From Corella eumyota (Eukaryota > Chordata > Ascidiacea > Phlebobranchia > Corellidae): a stretch of DNA of 64,000 nucleotides. Below are positions 32,001 through 45,700 of this stretch, in pieces. The first letter of the stretch is position 1. Each line of letters starts with the position of its first letter. The stretch spans positions 11,602,501 to 11,666,500 of the forward strand of contig OY720097.1 of NCBI GenBank assembly GCA_963082875.1. Reading direction: 5' to 3'. The notes under the pieces are model-generated. The model saw only the letters and a list, made by a program, of their open reading frames with translations, did no database searches and was not told the origin of the DNA. The translations under genes were made by a program, and so were the position numbers.

Positions 32001-35000
32001 TGGAAAGTTTTTAGTCATAGTAAAAGTTGTTTTAGCAAATTTTTTTGGCGTCACTCTAGTTTTAAAAATTATACGTTAAAAATTTAGTCGTGATTGGAAT
32101 AGAAGCAAGCAAACGTACAGTGCTTTAATGATCATGTTAAAACATGTAAAACTTGGCCGTGTTAATGCTTTATTAGCTTTCTACAAATACGTTTTCCCAG
32201 TACACGGGTATTAACGCCTTGAAAAATCGTTTGGGAAAGTTAATTACTAAACATGCCCGGATTGCAGCTACTTTTGTTTGATTGAAAATCTGATGTCTAT
32301 AGGGTGTCGATAATCCGCGAGAGAATTATGATTTGCTTGCGCATTACGTTTGCTTGACCCGTTTCAAGTGCATATGATATTTTGTCGGAGTGACAAGCAA
32401 AAGTGAAAATCGAATTTAGAACGTAGATGTGTATGTAAAATGAACGATTAGATAATTACAATTTAAAAAAGAACATTAAAAAAGTTATAGTTTTTAAATT
32501 TGAATGTTAGTTTTTAAGATTTCAGCTTAAAAAAAACCTAAAATTAACTGTTGAAGTATCGATACAGAATTTCGCACATCGATATTCATAACTAACTGTT
32601 AACGAGATAGCTTATGAGCGTAATCCTAACATTAAAGTTTAAAGATTAAACTTCTATCAATACAAGACGGATTAAAGCACGGAAGGAATTAAACGAAAAA
32701 GGAATCAGTTTTTTATGTACATTGAATTTTCTTTGTCAATACAAGCGATTGTATTAATCGCTTCTGAAAAAAAACGTGTTTGCTAACTTTCAAACAACAT
32801 TATTTATCGTCAAAAGGAGTTAGTCAAATTGCTTTTCATAATATTAGTAAAGGATTAAATACTATGGCATTTAAGTGCAAATCATAGTATTTTGTTAGTG
32901 TATTTTTAAGAAATGACCAACAATCTGAGATTAGTAATGAAAAAACAGTGTATTTTAATTTCTGATAGTCTCAGTCAATTTTTTTAAAGTTTTGCTGATC
33001 TATAAACCTTTTTTTTTTAAATTTTATATGCAAGTTTATATTAATACAAGTTTAAGTAAAAAATAAGATATTAGTCAAATAGTTACGGTATATTAAAAAA
33101 TAAGGCAATCTTCATAGTATAAGCTCTTATAATTGTATAGAAAACGAACGTTTTATTATCTCATTCTAATTTCAAGTGGACTCGTTATTGTTAGATTGTC
33201 GTAACATTCTGATTGAATTTAATCATCAAATTGTCTATAGAATACACAATAGGCTTGAATGTACAGCAAACCTTTTCCTATTTGTTGACTATATCATCTT
33301 AAATATCTATTTATGTTTTGTTTTATTTGTGATATTATTTTGCCTAGTTTAGAAATGTGATCGTTTATAGTAAACTTAGGTCGTAACTACGCAAAAGAAA
33401 GCTGTAACAGTAAGAAAAATATTAAGTAGCTCAAATTAGTGTTATATTATATAAGCGAGTTGTATGCTATTGGAAAATGTATAAGAGTCTATAAAAAACA
33501 ATTAAGAGTACAATATAACAAAAATGTATAACCAAATTTTAATATCGCACATTGTAAAACTAGGTTTCTAATTAAGGACTAAATTACAAAGCGGTTATTA
33601 TTGAGAAAGCAATTATCTGATGACAAGTAGAAAATATGTTTGGAATGTGTAGATATACATAAAGCAATTATTTTTAATTGTATCACGTGACTGTTGATTT
33701 GTTTTTAAGCATAATATCGCTAATATTATTAGTTAATGTTTATATGAAAGCCGCGGTTGGACATTTTTTAATTTTTTTACGGACTCTTTTATTTTATAAT
33801 TTATTAATGAATTAAATTTTCGCGATTTTAACGAGATTAACTTGTAGATTTTAAAATTGTTTATTTTATATATAAATAGTGCTAATCATTTTGTTGGGTG
33901 TTTTTTGCCAATATCCGCCATTTTTTTTAATTTAAATTGAAAATTTCAATTAGGTTTCATTAAATTTGTGACAGTTATTTTACGCAAGAATTGTCGCCAA
34001 CTTTATGAGTTTTGACAAATAACAAAAAATAAATCCAACTTTAAATCGATTTTCGTAGTTTCCATGCATAATAATTTAAAAGCGAGCGAAACGGAAAAAA
34101 TAAATTTCTTCTCTGACGGATATAACATTTAGCGATTGACTTAATTGGAAAAATCTTTTATTTTGGGCGTGGCGAACATAAACCTATAAAAATCAGTCAA
34201 GAATATTAAGTTGTTTTCAGGTGTGTGGTACTAGTACGGCTAAAAATTTATAATACAAAACCGGCGATTTTTCGACGAAATTTGTTAAGTCCACCCGCTT
34301 TGCCAATATTGTACGTCATAATTATTAGGTATTTTGAGGAAAATGCAGGCTGCTGCCAAGTGTACGTACTGCTGCCGGCCAAGATTATAAATGGTTTACT
34401 TTCTTCGCACGCCAATACAAATAGTAAACAAATGTCATCTGCGACTTTGTGATTACGAGAAAAGGGGCGACTGATTTGGGTTTAGAGATAAAAGTTAAAA
34501 AACGTATTGTCAGTCGCTGAGTTTGTGCGTCTAAAATTGAGAGAAACACAGAGTCGTTAGTTGTAAGTAGCAAAATACGCAGTGCTGTCTAGTTTTAAGT
34601 GAATATACTGCTTTCAAATAGTTCAAAATACTTTTCGACGTGTATATTTAAAAATATTTTTCGTGATTAAATTCTCCTGCGAGAAATGTAGTTGTTAGTA
34701 GTCAGTTCTTGTCGTACCAGCTACGGTCATTTTAATTGTTATCTAAACAGCTTTGCGACTCATGCTCGCGGCCAGACAAAATTATAGGCGAAAAAAGTTC
34801 ACTGTAACTTACGTTCAGCCTAGCCCAAAGTACGAAATAGGCCTCGAAATATTCAGATGATAATGGGTCACATGGCCTAGTTAAATACTGTAATTTGCCG
34901 CCAGTAGTTTTCTAGTTTTGAGTAGGCGAGAATTTGATTCATTGTCAGAAGCACTAGGCTTAGTTAACTTACATTTAATGTTTCTTTTTCAGATTATGTA

Positions 35001-35141
35001 TTTTAAGTATAACTTGCTTATTTAAGATAAATTAACAAGAAAACATGCGGAATATCACTTGACGGTTGTAGAAATGTACAATTCAGTTTATTATTTTAAA
35101 AGTAACAAAAATAAAAACAATAGCGACAGACTTTAAAAGCT
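29092..35141. other. 6-kb gene-free block between TDRD3 and the Fat-type cadherin
   Basis: No exon, RNA gene or transposon can be supported. The first ~230 nt are TDRD3 3' UTR (AATAAA at 29315-29320). The rest is by far the longest non-genic stretch in an otherwise compact window and lies upstream of the giant cadherin gene, so it probably carries its promoter, 5' UTR and enhancers. Large parts (about 30,000-34,900) are less dominated by A/T runs than introns elsewhere. Open frames at 31721-31969 and 34225-34452 resemble no protein and are not called. Confidence 0.5.
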
Positions 35142-38100
35142 ATGGGCCATATCGTCGCTGGACATATTTGGATTTATATCTTAGTGTTTTACAATGTTTG
35201 TATTTACAATTGCCGAGCCCAAGTTCAGTCGTACAATTTTGAAATTAATGAAGAACTACATGGAAGCCAATTTGTTGGGAGTATAAACGTACCAAATCGA
35301 CAGACATACCGGTAATTACTTAATCATTTGTGTTGTTTTACATTGCTAAGTTATGTTTAAATATACTGACAACAATACCTTTTGTTGCCCTGACTAGACC
35401 ATGCTTAACAATTGAAACTTTTTGGCTTATACTTGAACTAATTCCTGTACTTTAGTGTTGTGATTATAATCGCATATAAATAGGGGTGTTTAGCCTATAA
35501 TTTCCGGTCCATCTTTTGTGATTGAAATATCAGATTCGTCAAAACTTGCCTATATGTCTTATTTAATGGAACATAACTGACTATTACATGGTTATTTATT
35601 TTCAAATAGCCCAAAACTTCCTTTGTAATGCACCGTATCTTTAAACTCTATAATTTGCAAAACTGATTGTTAAAATTAGTTTAGTATTTGCACAAACAAT
35701 ATTTAAACGCCAAATTTTTTCCAAGGGCATGTTGTTTTAGAATTTTTTTTAGCCGTTTTTAGAAAACGTTTGTATTTTTATAGGCTAACTGTTCCCGACG
35801 ACCGATTCACGTTAAATGGTGCAACTGGTGAACTAAGAACAACTGGTTCTATCGACAGAGACACGCTGGACAACGATGCTATTATACACTTACTTGCTGT
35901 TATTGACGAAAATTCTCGACAACCTGTTGAAATATCAGTCGAAGTGTTAGATATAAACGACAACGATCCTTATTTTGCACAACCAGCCCTTGTTCAAATT
36001 AATATTCCTGAAACAACGGAAAGCGGTGCCGAGGTAAGCATAATTAACGTCCCGAACTTAATTAATAAATTAACGAAAAATTTAACAACGGTTTATTTGT
36101 GTTTTTTTATTTAAGCTATAAACACGATAAGATGTGATACAGTGTGTTTCGGATATTTTAAATAACACTGTGCACTCTAAATATGTTCATAAGTGTTATC
36201 CGATATGTTTGCAAGTAGATTTATTATCGTTATGTTGTTTGAGATACAACTTAGTTATAATCTAGTCCAAGAACTGCTAAAGTGAGTCTTTTTGTAATTA
36301 ACCTTTGCCATTTTTTCTAGTATTTTTTGCCTTCTGCAAAGGATATAGACGGCCCAGCTAACAGTGTTAGTAATAAGTACGCCATTGTTTCTGGCGACAC
36401 AAACAAATTCGAACTTATTATTGATTCTGCACCAGGTGAAGACGCCCTCCTTTATTTACGAACTACCTCGACCTTTAACAGAGAAGAAAAGGTAAATGCA
36501 TTGTTTTTAAATTAAGTTTGGTTTGTTTTCGCAGACCACCGTTTTAAGTTAACAATAACAGTTTAAAAGTAAAATAAAATTTTTGCAACAATTGTCATAC
36601 TGTGTTGCACTATTTAGTACGTAATGTTATTTATTTGTTTACACATTTTAAATCTATTTCGTTAATTCAGGATTCGTACACTTTAAATATATCTGCATCC
36701 GACGATGGAACACCTTCCAGGTCAGCTTTTCTTACAGTAATCGTTCAAATATTGGACAACAACGACAAAAACCCGGTTTTTGACATCAGCGAATATCGTG
36801 CCAAAATATCAGAAAACACACCGATTGGTTCTTTTGTTATCAACGTCACAGCTACAGATGATGACGAGGTAAAAAAATACACACAAAAAACACTTTATTT
36901 AGAAGTTAAATTAAGCTAAATTTAGTGATGAGCGTTTTTGTTTATTGTGTGTTACTAAAAGTAGCCGATAATATTATTATCATTTAATCTTATGTGTATA
37001 TCATCATACTTGTGGTCTGGTTTAACGTTAGGCTTTTACTGTATAGGAGAATTCTATCCTTTTTGTATTAGATTGGTAATTTTTCGCTTACTTGCATTAG
37101 ATTGGAAGCTTTTATTGCTTAGATTTTTGGGGTTTATGAATTGCTATTTTTTATACATATAGCATTGACAGCTATTTTAGTAAATATCTTGTTTTATTTA
37201 TAATTTCAAGGGTGAAAATGGTTTGGTAAGCTATCGATTAAGTCCATCGTCAGAAGGCAGAGACACATTTGCAATTGACCCGGTTACTGGAGTCATAACC
37301 CTTGCTCAGAAGTTGGACTTTGAGTCAACCCAAACTTACCGTATTACGTTGGAGGCTTATGACGCCGGGACGCCCGTCTTATTTGGCCGGGCATTTGTCA
37401 CAGTAAATGTCGAGAACGAAAATGATAATGACCCTTCCATCAACTTTCGGTAACATGAGTTTCCTTTTTTTATGGTCTTCGTTTAAGACCTTTAAAGCAT
37501 AATTTAATGGGTTTAATTTTTTTTTATATTTAATAGTATAAAATAAAAATTTTTAATTAATTAAAAAAATTTTCCCAGCATTTTTAAAATGTTATAAATC
37601 AATTTTTTTAGTCATAAATTATTTTTTGTCCTTTGTCATTTTTTTGTTTAATTTAATTTATTTTCATTTTTTTACAGTTTTTTTCCCAACTCCGCGACTA
37701 TAGCATCAGTCAACGACGAGGCTAGCATGGGCAGCATAGTTGCAATCCTGTCAGCCACAGATAAAGATATAACACGGAATTCAGACGAAAAACTTAACTT
37801 GTCAATTCTCTCTGGGAACGAACTCGGCCATTTCCGCCTTACCCTTGTACCAGCCATTAACCTTGGTCGTTTAGAAGTAAGTAGTTGTTTAAAAGTTATT
37901 AAAATATTTGTTAATTGCTTTTGTGGTAATATTTTTTATTTTAGCTTAACACTAAATTTAGATGTATATATGTTTAATGACGATTTTTTATAAATATACA
38001 GACTTTGACAGCGACAAAACATATTGCAACTTCGTACATTTTTGTGTAGTTTTAAATAAACAAGCACGAAATTCTAATAACCACGTTTTGTTTACGTGTT

Positions 38101-41100
38101 TTAGGTCGTGGGCCCAATAAACAGACGACTAATTGATCGGTACAATTTAACGTTTTTTGTGGAAGATGGTGGTTCCCCAAACACGAGAAACGCGACCAGC
38201 AGTATTGAGATATTGGTCAATTCTGATAATAATTATTACCCTGAATTCGATACTAATTTATATAGAGCAACGCTGTCTGAATTAGCTCCGATTGGAACAT
38301 TTGTCCAAAGTGTGTCCGCAAACGACAATGACTTTGGATTACCTGGAAGAATTATGTACAGGTGGATTATATTCTAGCATTGTTAACATTTAGGTAGTTA
38401 TAGTTATTTGCAATCTTTAATATATTAATTTATTTGCAGTATTACTTCTGGAAATGAGCTGGGTTGGTTTAACATCGCAGAGCAGACTGGCCTTATAACC
38501 ACCAATGCCAATTTAAACTTCAGTTTGTTATCCTTTGAAGCCAGCGACATAACTTTGGAGATAGTCGCTATGGACGAAAGCAGTTCTCCTTTATCAACAA
38601 ACACAAACTTAGTGATTCAACTTTTGCACGAAAACAATAATGCTCCTTTATTTCGAAGTGATTTCCAAGAAATAATATCTCAAAATTTTCCCGCTGATGG
38701 TTTGGTAACTACTGTCCTAGCAACGGACGCCGATTTTGGGAGCGACGGAACTGTAACTTATGATATAACAAGCATCAGCATTGATGGAATACTTGTTGGG
38801 AATTATTCATATTTGTTTTCTATTGGTAGTGAAAATGGGAGTTTATATGTTAGTAAAACCCCTGACGTCAATACTGTTTATGACATAACAATACAAGCAT
38901 CTGATCAAGGATCGCCACAGTTGTTAACCTACACAACAGTAAGGTTTTTGGTTGAACCAGTCGCCAACACAAACCCAGTGTTCTACCCGATCAAGTATTT
39001 TGCTCAGTCGACTTCAGGGCCACATTCAGACACTTATATTTGCACACTAATGGCTAGTTCGCAAAACAACATTGTTGAGTTCACTTTTCTATCAGGAGAT
39101 TCAGGGTTTCATGTTGACTCTTTGACCGGCATAGTCACTGCGTCTAGAGCTTTTACTGCACAAACTACATATATGATTTTATTTGATGCTGTCGATAGTA
39201 ACGGAAAGCGAAGCACTGAACCGGCTGTGGTCTATATCATTATCGATAACGAACAAACAGATATACAATTTACAGACACAGAGTTTGATTTTGTAGTGTT
39301 AGAGGACCTTTCCTCTGAAATGGATATTGGATTAGTTTCGGTAGTAAATCCTAATCCCACTTTGGTGTACGAAATTTTAAATGGAGACCCGTTTAATGTA
39401 TTTTCAGTAACAGATGGAACTCTGTCAAGAAACGAAAACCAGTCTCTAGATTACGAATTAATGGAAACATACAATTTAACATTTATTGTTTACAAAGAAA
39501 ACCAAGTTAATATTCCTACAGCTTATAATACAGCTAAATGCACTGTGATTGTAAAAGATGTCAACGACAACATACCCGTGTATTTTAATGGGGCTACTAG
39601 ATTAACGCCTGCCAGTTACACTGGCGATGTCACTATACATTTAAAAAGAGCATGCACAGAAGTAAACAATTTTGTTGCAAACGTTTCAAGTTCGGACTTA
39701 GATTCTGGGCTGAATGGTGATATCACATACTCATTAACTGATCCATTGAATATTTTTGATATTGACGTGTATGGAACAATTACTATTTTTAAACCGTTTT
39801 GTCCTACTGGTCCACAAGTTGTTTATGACGTAGTTGTTACGTCATGTGACTCGGGGTCACCTCGATTCTGCCCCGAGCTTCGTTTAAAAATAAATATACT
39901 TTCAAGTTTAAAAACAATTCTTGCTGGAGAGATTAAACAAACCGTCTTTAACACTGATATCAATGAAGATGCATCAGTAAATAGTATACTTCTAAATTTG
40001 GGAACGTTTTTGCCTGTTCAATTTAATTCTCCAGTTTCAGTTTTGCCGAATGGAACAATCTATACATCGTTATCCTATAAAATTGTATCAGGAAATATCG
40101 ACGATGTATTCTCGATATTTCCATATGGCCAAATATACCTTAAATCCCAAACACTTGACAGGGAACAATATCCTGTATACACCCTTGGCGTTAATATAAC
40201 GTTTACAGATGACAACATGGAATCGTTTACATACAAAGTTAAAGTGTTAGTTAATGTACTAGACAGTAACGACAATGCACCAATGTTTTTACAACAAAAC
40301 CAAACAATAACTGTATCTGATAATCTTCCTATGTACAGTAAAGTAGGCGCTTGTTTTGCCAATGATATGGACACGGGAATACGTGGAGATATAACTTATT
40401 CGCTACAAAGAGATGTACAAGAATACAACGGTGTACCACTGCCTTTTTCAGTTGATAAATTATCCGGTGAGATTTCAACGTCAACTTTTATTGACCGTGA
40501 AATTCTCAAACGCGTTTGGAATGTTACATCTCAATTCCAGATATCCATCATTACTGCTGATAACAAAGGTTATGAAAGCAACGACACTTTTACAACAGAA
40601 GCCAAGTGCAGCATACAATTTTTAGCTCTAAATAAATATTCCCCAGTTTTTTCAAAGAGCTTTTTCTTTGTTAAAGTACCTGAAAGCACGAATGTTGGAG
40701 CACCGTTTTTCACGCTTAGAGCAACTGATCGGGATGGTGATACAACATTCCAGTTTCGAATTCTAACAAATCAAACCACATTTAATCTAAATGCCAACTC
40801 TGGGGTATTATCTTTAAACAAAAAACTTAACAGACAATCCAATGAAGTATATAATTTATACGCTGAGGTATCGGATCAGGGTGAACCTTCGTCAAAATTT
40901 GGTGTTGCTGAAATAGAAATTGTTGTTACAGTTCCAACCGATGCTGCTCCAGTTTTTCAAAATCCAAATTTTTCTTGGTCAGTATCTGAAGACACTCGAG
41001 TTGCTCAGGAAATTGGTAAATTACCAACTAGACATTTAAACAACAACTTGATTTCGTATAGTATTTCAACAAATGAACCTAGTTCGGTAACCGATATATT

Positions 41101-42743
41101 TTACGTGGAAAGAACGTCAGGCAGAATAATGCTTGCTGGTTCTCTTGACAGAGAATTTATTAAAGTTTACAATTTTAGTGTGTTCGCTTCTAATTTTTAC
41201 AACCCTGAAGCATTGACGATTTTAAATGTAACAATATTCGTCAAAGACGTGAACGACAATTTTCCGGTTTTTACATCACCAACACAATTCATAATTGACG
41301 AGGGAAACTACTTCAACCCAACGATGTTTGGATTTTTGTCAGCCAGTGACTTAGATGCAAAATCAAACACTCAATTTCGGTTCAGAGTTTTAAATGTTAA
41401 TCCTAGATCTCAGGATTTTACAATCGACGTACAACAGAATTCCGGTGCTATTACAATACAAGGCATTTTAGACCGGGAAGCGGTCTTACCTGGAGGTTTG
41501 ATTCGAATTACTGTAAGTGTTACTGACAATGATGATCCTCGCAAAGCACTGCGAACAACCCAGGTAGTGGAAGTTTTAGTAAACGACGTTAACGACAACG
41601 TACCCAAATTTACGTCTCCCGATACTGTGTTCATTCCAAGCGAATCCTTAGCCGAAATTGGCTACCACATAGCTACGGTGTTAGCTAAAGACGACGACTT
41701 TATGGAGAACGGATCTATAAGTTTCTCACTCGTGCAAGTTGATACTCCGGGTTTGTTTACAATCCAGCCATCTACGGGGATATTAGAATTAAACATGGAA
41801 GTCCCAGCCGGTGATTCCATTATCCGTAACCTCGAAGTGGTGGCACGTGACCAAGGTTAGTCGTCTTATTGGTCTGTCTATTTTTGTTGATTTTTTTGTG
41901 TTTGCCAAGTTTAAGAAACATGTTATGTCAATTACCAATAAATAGTTCACAAACCAGAAATTCAGGTTATCTGAATCGGAAATAACTGCACAACTGTAAT
42001 CATCATTTTGCCCAACCTTGTTTAATGACAATATATAATTTTACTGCGCAAAACGACATTTAATGCGTGGCTTTACAAATCAATTTCCTATACGTTTAGT
42101 TTAATTAAAAACGTTTTTAAATAACAGTTATAAATATATTGCGATTTGAAAAATTTAAATTGTAAGGGTCATTAATGTTACAAATTGTTGTATTGGTTTA
42201 TTTTTTAGGAGTGCCAGCCAGATTTAACTCGATGGATCTACATGTTGTCATTGGAAGTCAAAATCTTAACAATGGTCCAGTTTTTCAAAGGAACTCTTAC
42301 ACTGGCAACGTTCTTGAAAACCAAAGCCCTGGCACATTTCTAGTTAACGTCCAAGCCATAGGAAACCGGGTTAGTTTAAAAAATAATAACCACAAACCTT
42401 AAAATTTAAGCAAATGCCTAATAAGGTAGTTTTAAAGACAAATCATTTTTGGCAGCAGTTTGTTGACAAAAAATTTACTTAACTCGTGCGTCGTTAAGGC
42501 TTAAAACGAGTAGTTAAAAATTTTAACTGGTAATTTCATACGCAGGTGGCTTATTACATATCCGGTGTATCCTCTCAAGCAGGCGATGCTATTCCGCGCC
42601 GTCCTTTTTCTGTTGACCCTATCACAGGTGACGTCACGACATTACTGCCTCTCGACCGTGAACAGAGAGACACCTACATTGTTTCTGTGGTCGCCGTGGA
42701 TCTAACCTCTACCAAGGCCAATCCGAGGTTAACGTCAACTACG
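35142..42743 (+). other. FAT4: Fat-type cadherin exons 1-10: signal peptide and cadherin repeats 1-16 (part)
   Basis: Exons: 35142-35311, 35784-36033, 36321-36491, 36671-36868, 37211-37449, 37678-37876, 38105-38361, 38440-41855, 42209-42369 and 42546-42743. Exon 8 is 3416 nt and alone encodes cadherin repeats 5 (part) to 15 (part), without any intron. Linker motifs seen include DINDNDPYF, DNNDKNPVF, ENENDNDPS, DVNDNIPVY, DSNDNAPMF, DVNDNFPVF and DVNDNVPKF. Several linkers (ends of repeats 7, 11, 12 and 15) lack the calcium motif. The LDRE-type motif recurs in most repeats. Confidence 0.9.
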
Positions 42744-45700
42744 GTGAGATAAATAGGCAATTAAAACCTTTTGATAACCCGCCCTTAAGGTTGTTTAGGT
42801 TATTTACAATCTATATGTGAGTAATGGATTGGTAACACTTTATAATTATTGTTATAAGCAAAAACAAATTAAAATGTTGCTTGTAAAAGTCAATTTAAAA
42901 ATTTGGCAGTTTGAGTTTGTATTTGATATTTACTGGAGTAAACGCAAGGATCGCCGTTGGGCCTAATGAGTAAGAAGATTACCGCAACGTCCGTTTATTT
43001 TCGTGGTAAATAAATCGCCGCGGCTTGGAAGGCCCGCGCACTGTTTTAAAATAAGTTATGATAGGTTGAGATCGATCACCGATTGTGTTTTCATAACAAA
43101 ACACACCTCGTTAATTAAGAAGATGTTCGTGTTTGGTTAAAGGTAAACAGCGCTGCTGAATATGATTAAGGTCAAATTATGATTCATACACATTTAAATC
43201 GTAACTTAACTCTCCGTTAGTAAGTTAATAGTAAAAGTAACAGCAATTTTTGCGGATCGTTAATTGCGGTACAAAGATGCATTTGATTACAGCATTGACG
43301 CCGTTATTTAAATTAAACGCCCTGAGGCTTATTACCGAAATTCGCGTGGACATTTTTTGATCTGATAATTTGTTTATTTGGAATAGAGACACAACGTCAA
43401 AATAATCGCCATTTTTTTCAGTTTGGCATTAAATTGTTATTAAAATGTCAATAATAATCAAAATAGGATAGAAATATAAAAAAAATTGTTTTATTCAGAA
43501 TTTAATGTAAATTTCTTGGGATCTAAAAATATATTTGCAACTTTTGCTATGTATATTTTTGTAGTCCACTTACGTCACAATAATGCCAAAATCGCATATT
43601 CATTAAATCTAGCGTAATATGTTTTTGCGTAGGCAGAAAACCACATTAGAAATGTAATCGTACGTTTAATAGCGTGGGAATATACTGTTTACCTTACTAT
43701 GTATCTAATTGTTAAATTTCTTAATTGTGCTCTTGAAATTTTTTGTTAAGAAATCAAATATTAAAACGGTCTCTTTAAAGAAGTGTTATAATTGCAAAAA
43801 AATAAACTTTTCGTGCACTTTAGTGACAAGTATGTGGATAAGATTTTGGGTCACGTTTATTTTTTTCTCAAAAAAACAAAGTCATGGCTGGTGTACATAT
43901 ATGTGCGTTTTCGTAATACTGGATTACAACTTCATAGAAATTCTACTAAGCCTACAATTAAAACAGTCACGTTTTTGCCATAAATTTTTTTAACAAAATA
44001 CAACTGGAAGTTATTTTTAGAACCGTGAATTAACAAATACAGACTTCGACAGCTCACAAGTTACTCAAAACTGATTTTTAAATATTTGACAAATGAATGT
44101 TGTTGTTTATTTTGTTAGTGAGTTGTTATCTTAAAGATAGCAGTTACATACGTACCTGATGACATTATAAAATAGTTCTAACAAGATCTAAATCAAGATA
44201 CTGTTTTTTAAATTTTGGGCGGGCCTAAATCGAAAAATATTTATCTTAGCTCCCCCCTTCATGAGTTTGGGAAATATAATTTACCAATTTAATTTTTTAT
44301 TGAAAAATAATAGTTTTAAAATATTTTTAGCACAAGTGGTTTTATTTTTAAAATATTTTGGTTTTTATTACTTTTTATAACGGCAGTAATTTTCAATCAC
44401 GTATATTTATAAACCACTAAGTTCACGTTATTAAAAGTTCTTGAAATGTAAGCGTAGGTGGTAAACTAATTATACTTGTTATCTTGTTATAGCATATCTA
44501 AGCGTTGGTAATTATTTTCCAAGAATGCTTACTTGGGTTCTTGTTGGTCAACAGTTATTAATATAATATTCTATTTTGGTAAAAATTTTAATACCTATCA
44601 GCACAATTTGTAATATTAAAATTTTAACATGTTTTTTTTATCTTGTTAATATAAAACAGTATATTGCTTGTAACATGTTACTGTTTTAGTATAAGAACCA
44701 CAATTAATTTGTATATATTTTTTATGTATAAAAAAGTCGATATATTATACTTAATAATTAAAAAAAATTCACTTAGAAAATTTTTTGTTACATTTAAACT
44801 AATGTAGACATTTTCTTTTATTTCAGGTTGAAATCAATGTACTTGATTTGAATGATGTTCCACCTGTATTTGAACAAAGTGTTAATGAAGTATTTATATA
44901 TGAGCAAATTCAGCCTGGATATGTTATAGCAAATATAAGAGCAACAGATGCGGACCAAGCACAAGATACTGAATATGGATTGGAAGTTTGGCCAACTACT
45001 TCAAATGAGTTTGAAATCGATTCGCAAAGTGGAGTAATAACTGTAGGAAATGATGGCCTTGATTATGAGAGAACATCCAAATATATTTTAGAAGGTTTTT
45101 ATTAAGTACAATTGAAAAAAAAATGGTAAACCTATAGAATTGTTGATTAGAAATAATAAATTAGCTGACAATACATTAAAATAATTTTTCTTATTTTATT
45201 TTTATTTTTTTGTTGATTACTTACAGTCAGTGCTAGTGATGATTTGCATACAACAACTAAAGAAATTGTTGTAAACGTTATTGATATTAATGACAATGCT
45301 CCACGATTTATGTCCAATCCTTTTGAATTTTATATTTTCGAAACATCAAATTTTGAATCGAACTCCGGTTTATTTATTGGTTCTGTCTATGCTGAAGATA
45401 TTGACTCATTTGAAAATTCAAGATTAACTTACAATATTGATGAAGGTAAAATATCTATATATTAAAAATAGATTTAAAAGCAGAAGTCTATTTAAAATAT
45501 AACAATGTTTATATTAATATATAATTTTATTGTTTTAACTATTTTATTCACTAAACTAGAATAATATACATAGCAAAAACATTGATTTAATTTTTTATTA
45601 AATAATAAAGATTTTGTTTCAAGTTTTTTTAATTACAGATAGTGACAATGGTATATTTATGCTAAATGAAACAACTGGAAGTTTATCAATAAGCAATACC

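Noticed and set aside
34225-34573. Overlapping short open frames on both strands
   Set aside because: No similarity recognised and both lie in probable 5' regulatory or UTR sequence of the cadherin gene.
43709-43993. Two overlapping frames in cadherin intron 10
   Set aside because: Composition is intronic (F, K, L, I from A/T runs), with no domain and no frame-compatible splice partner.
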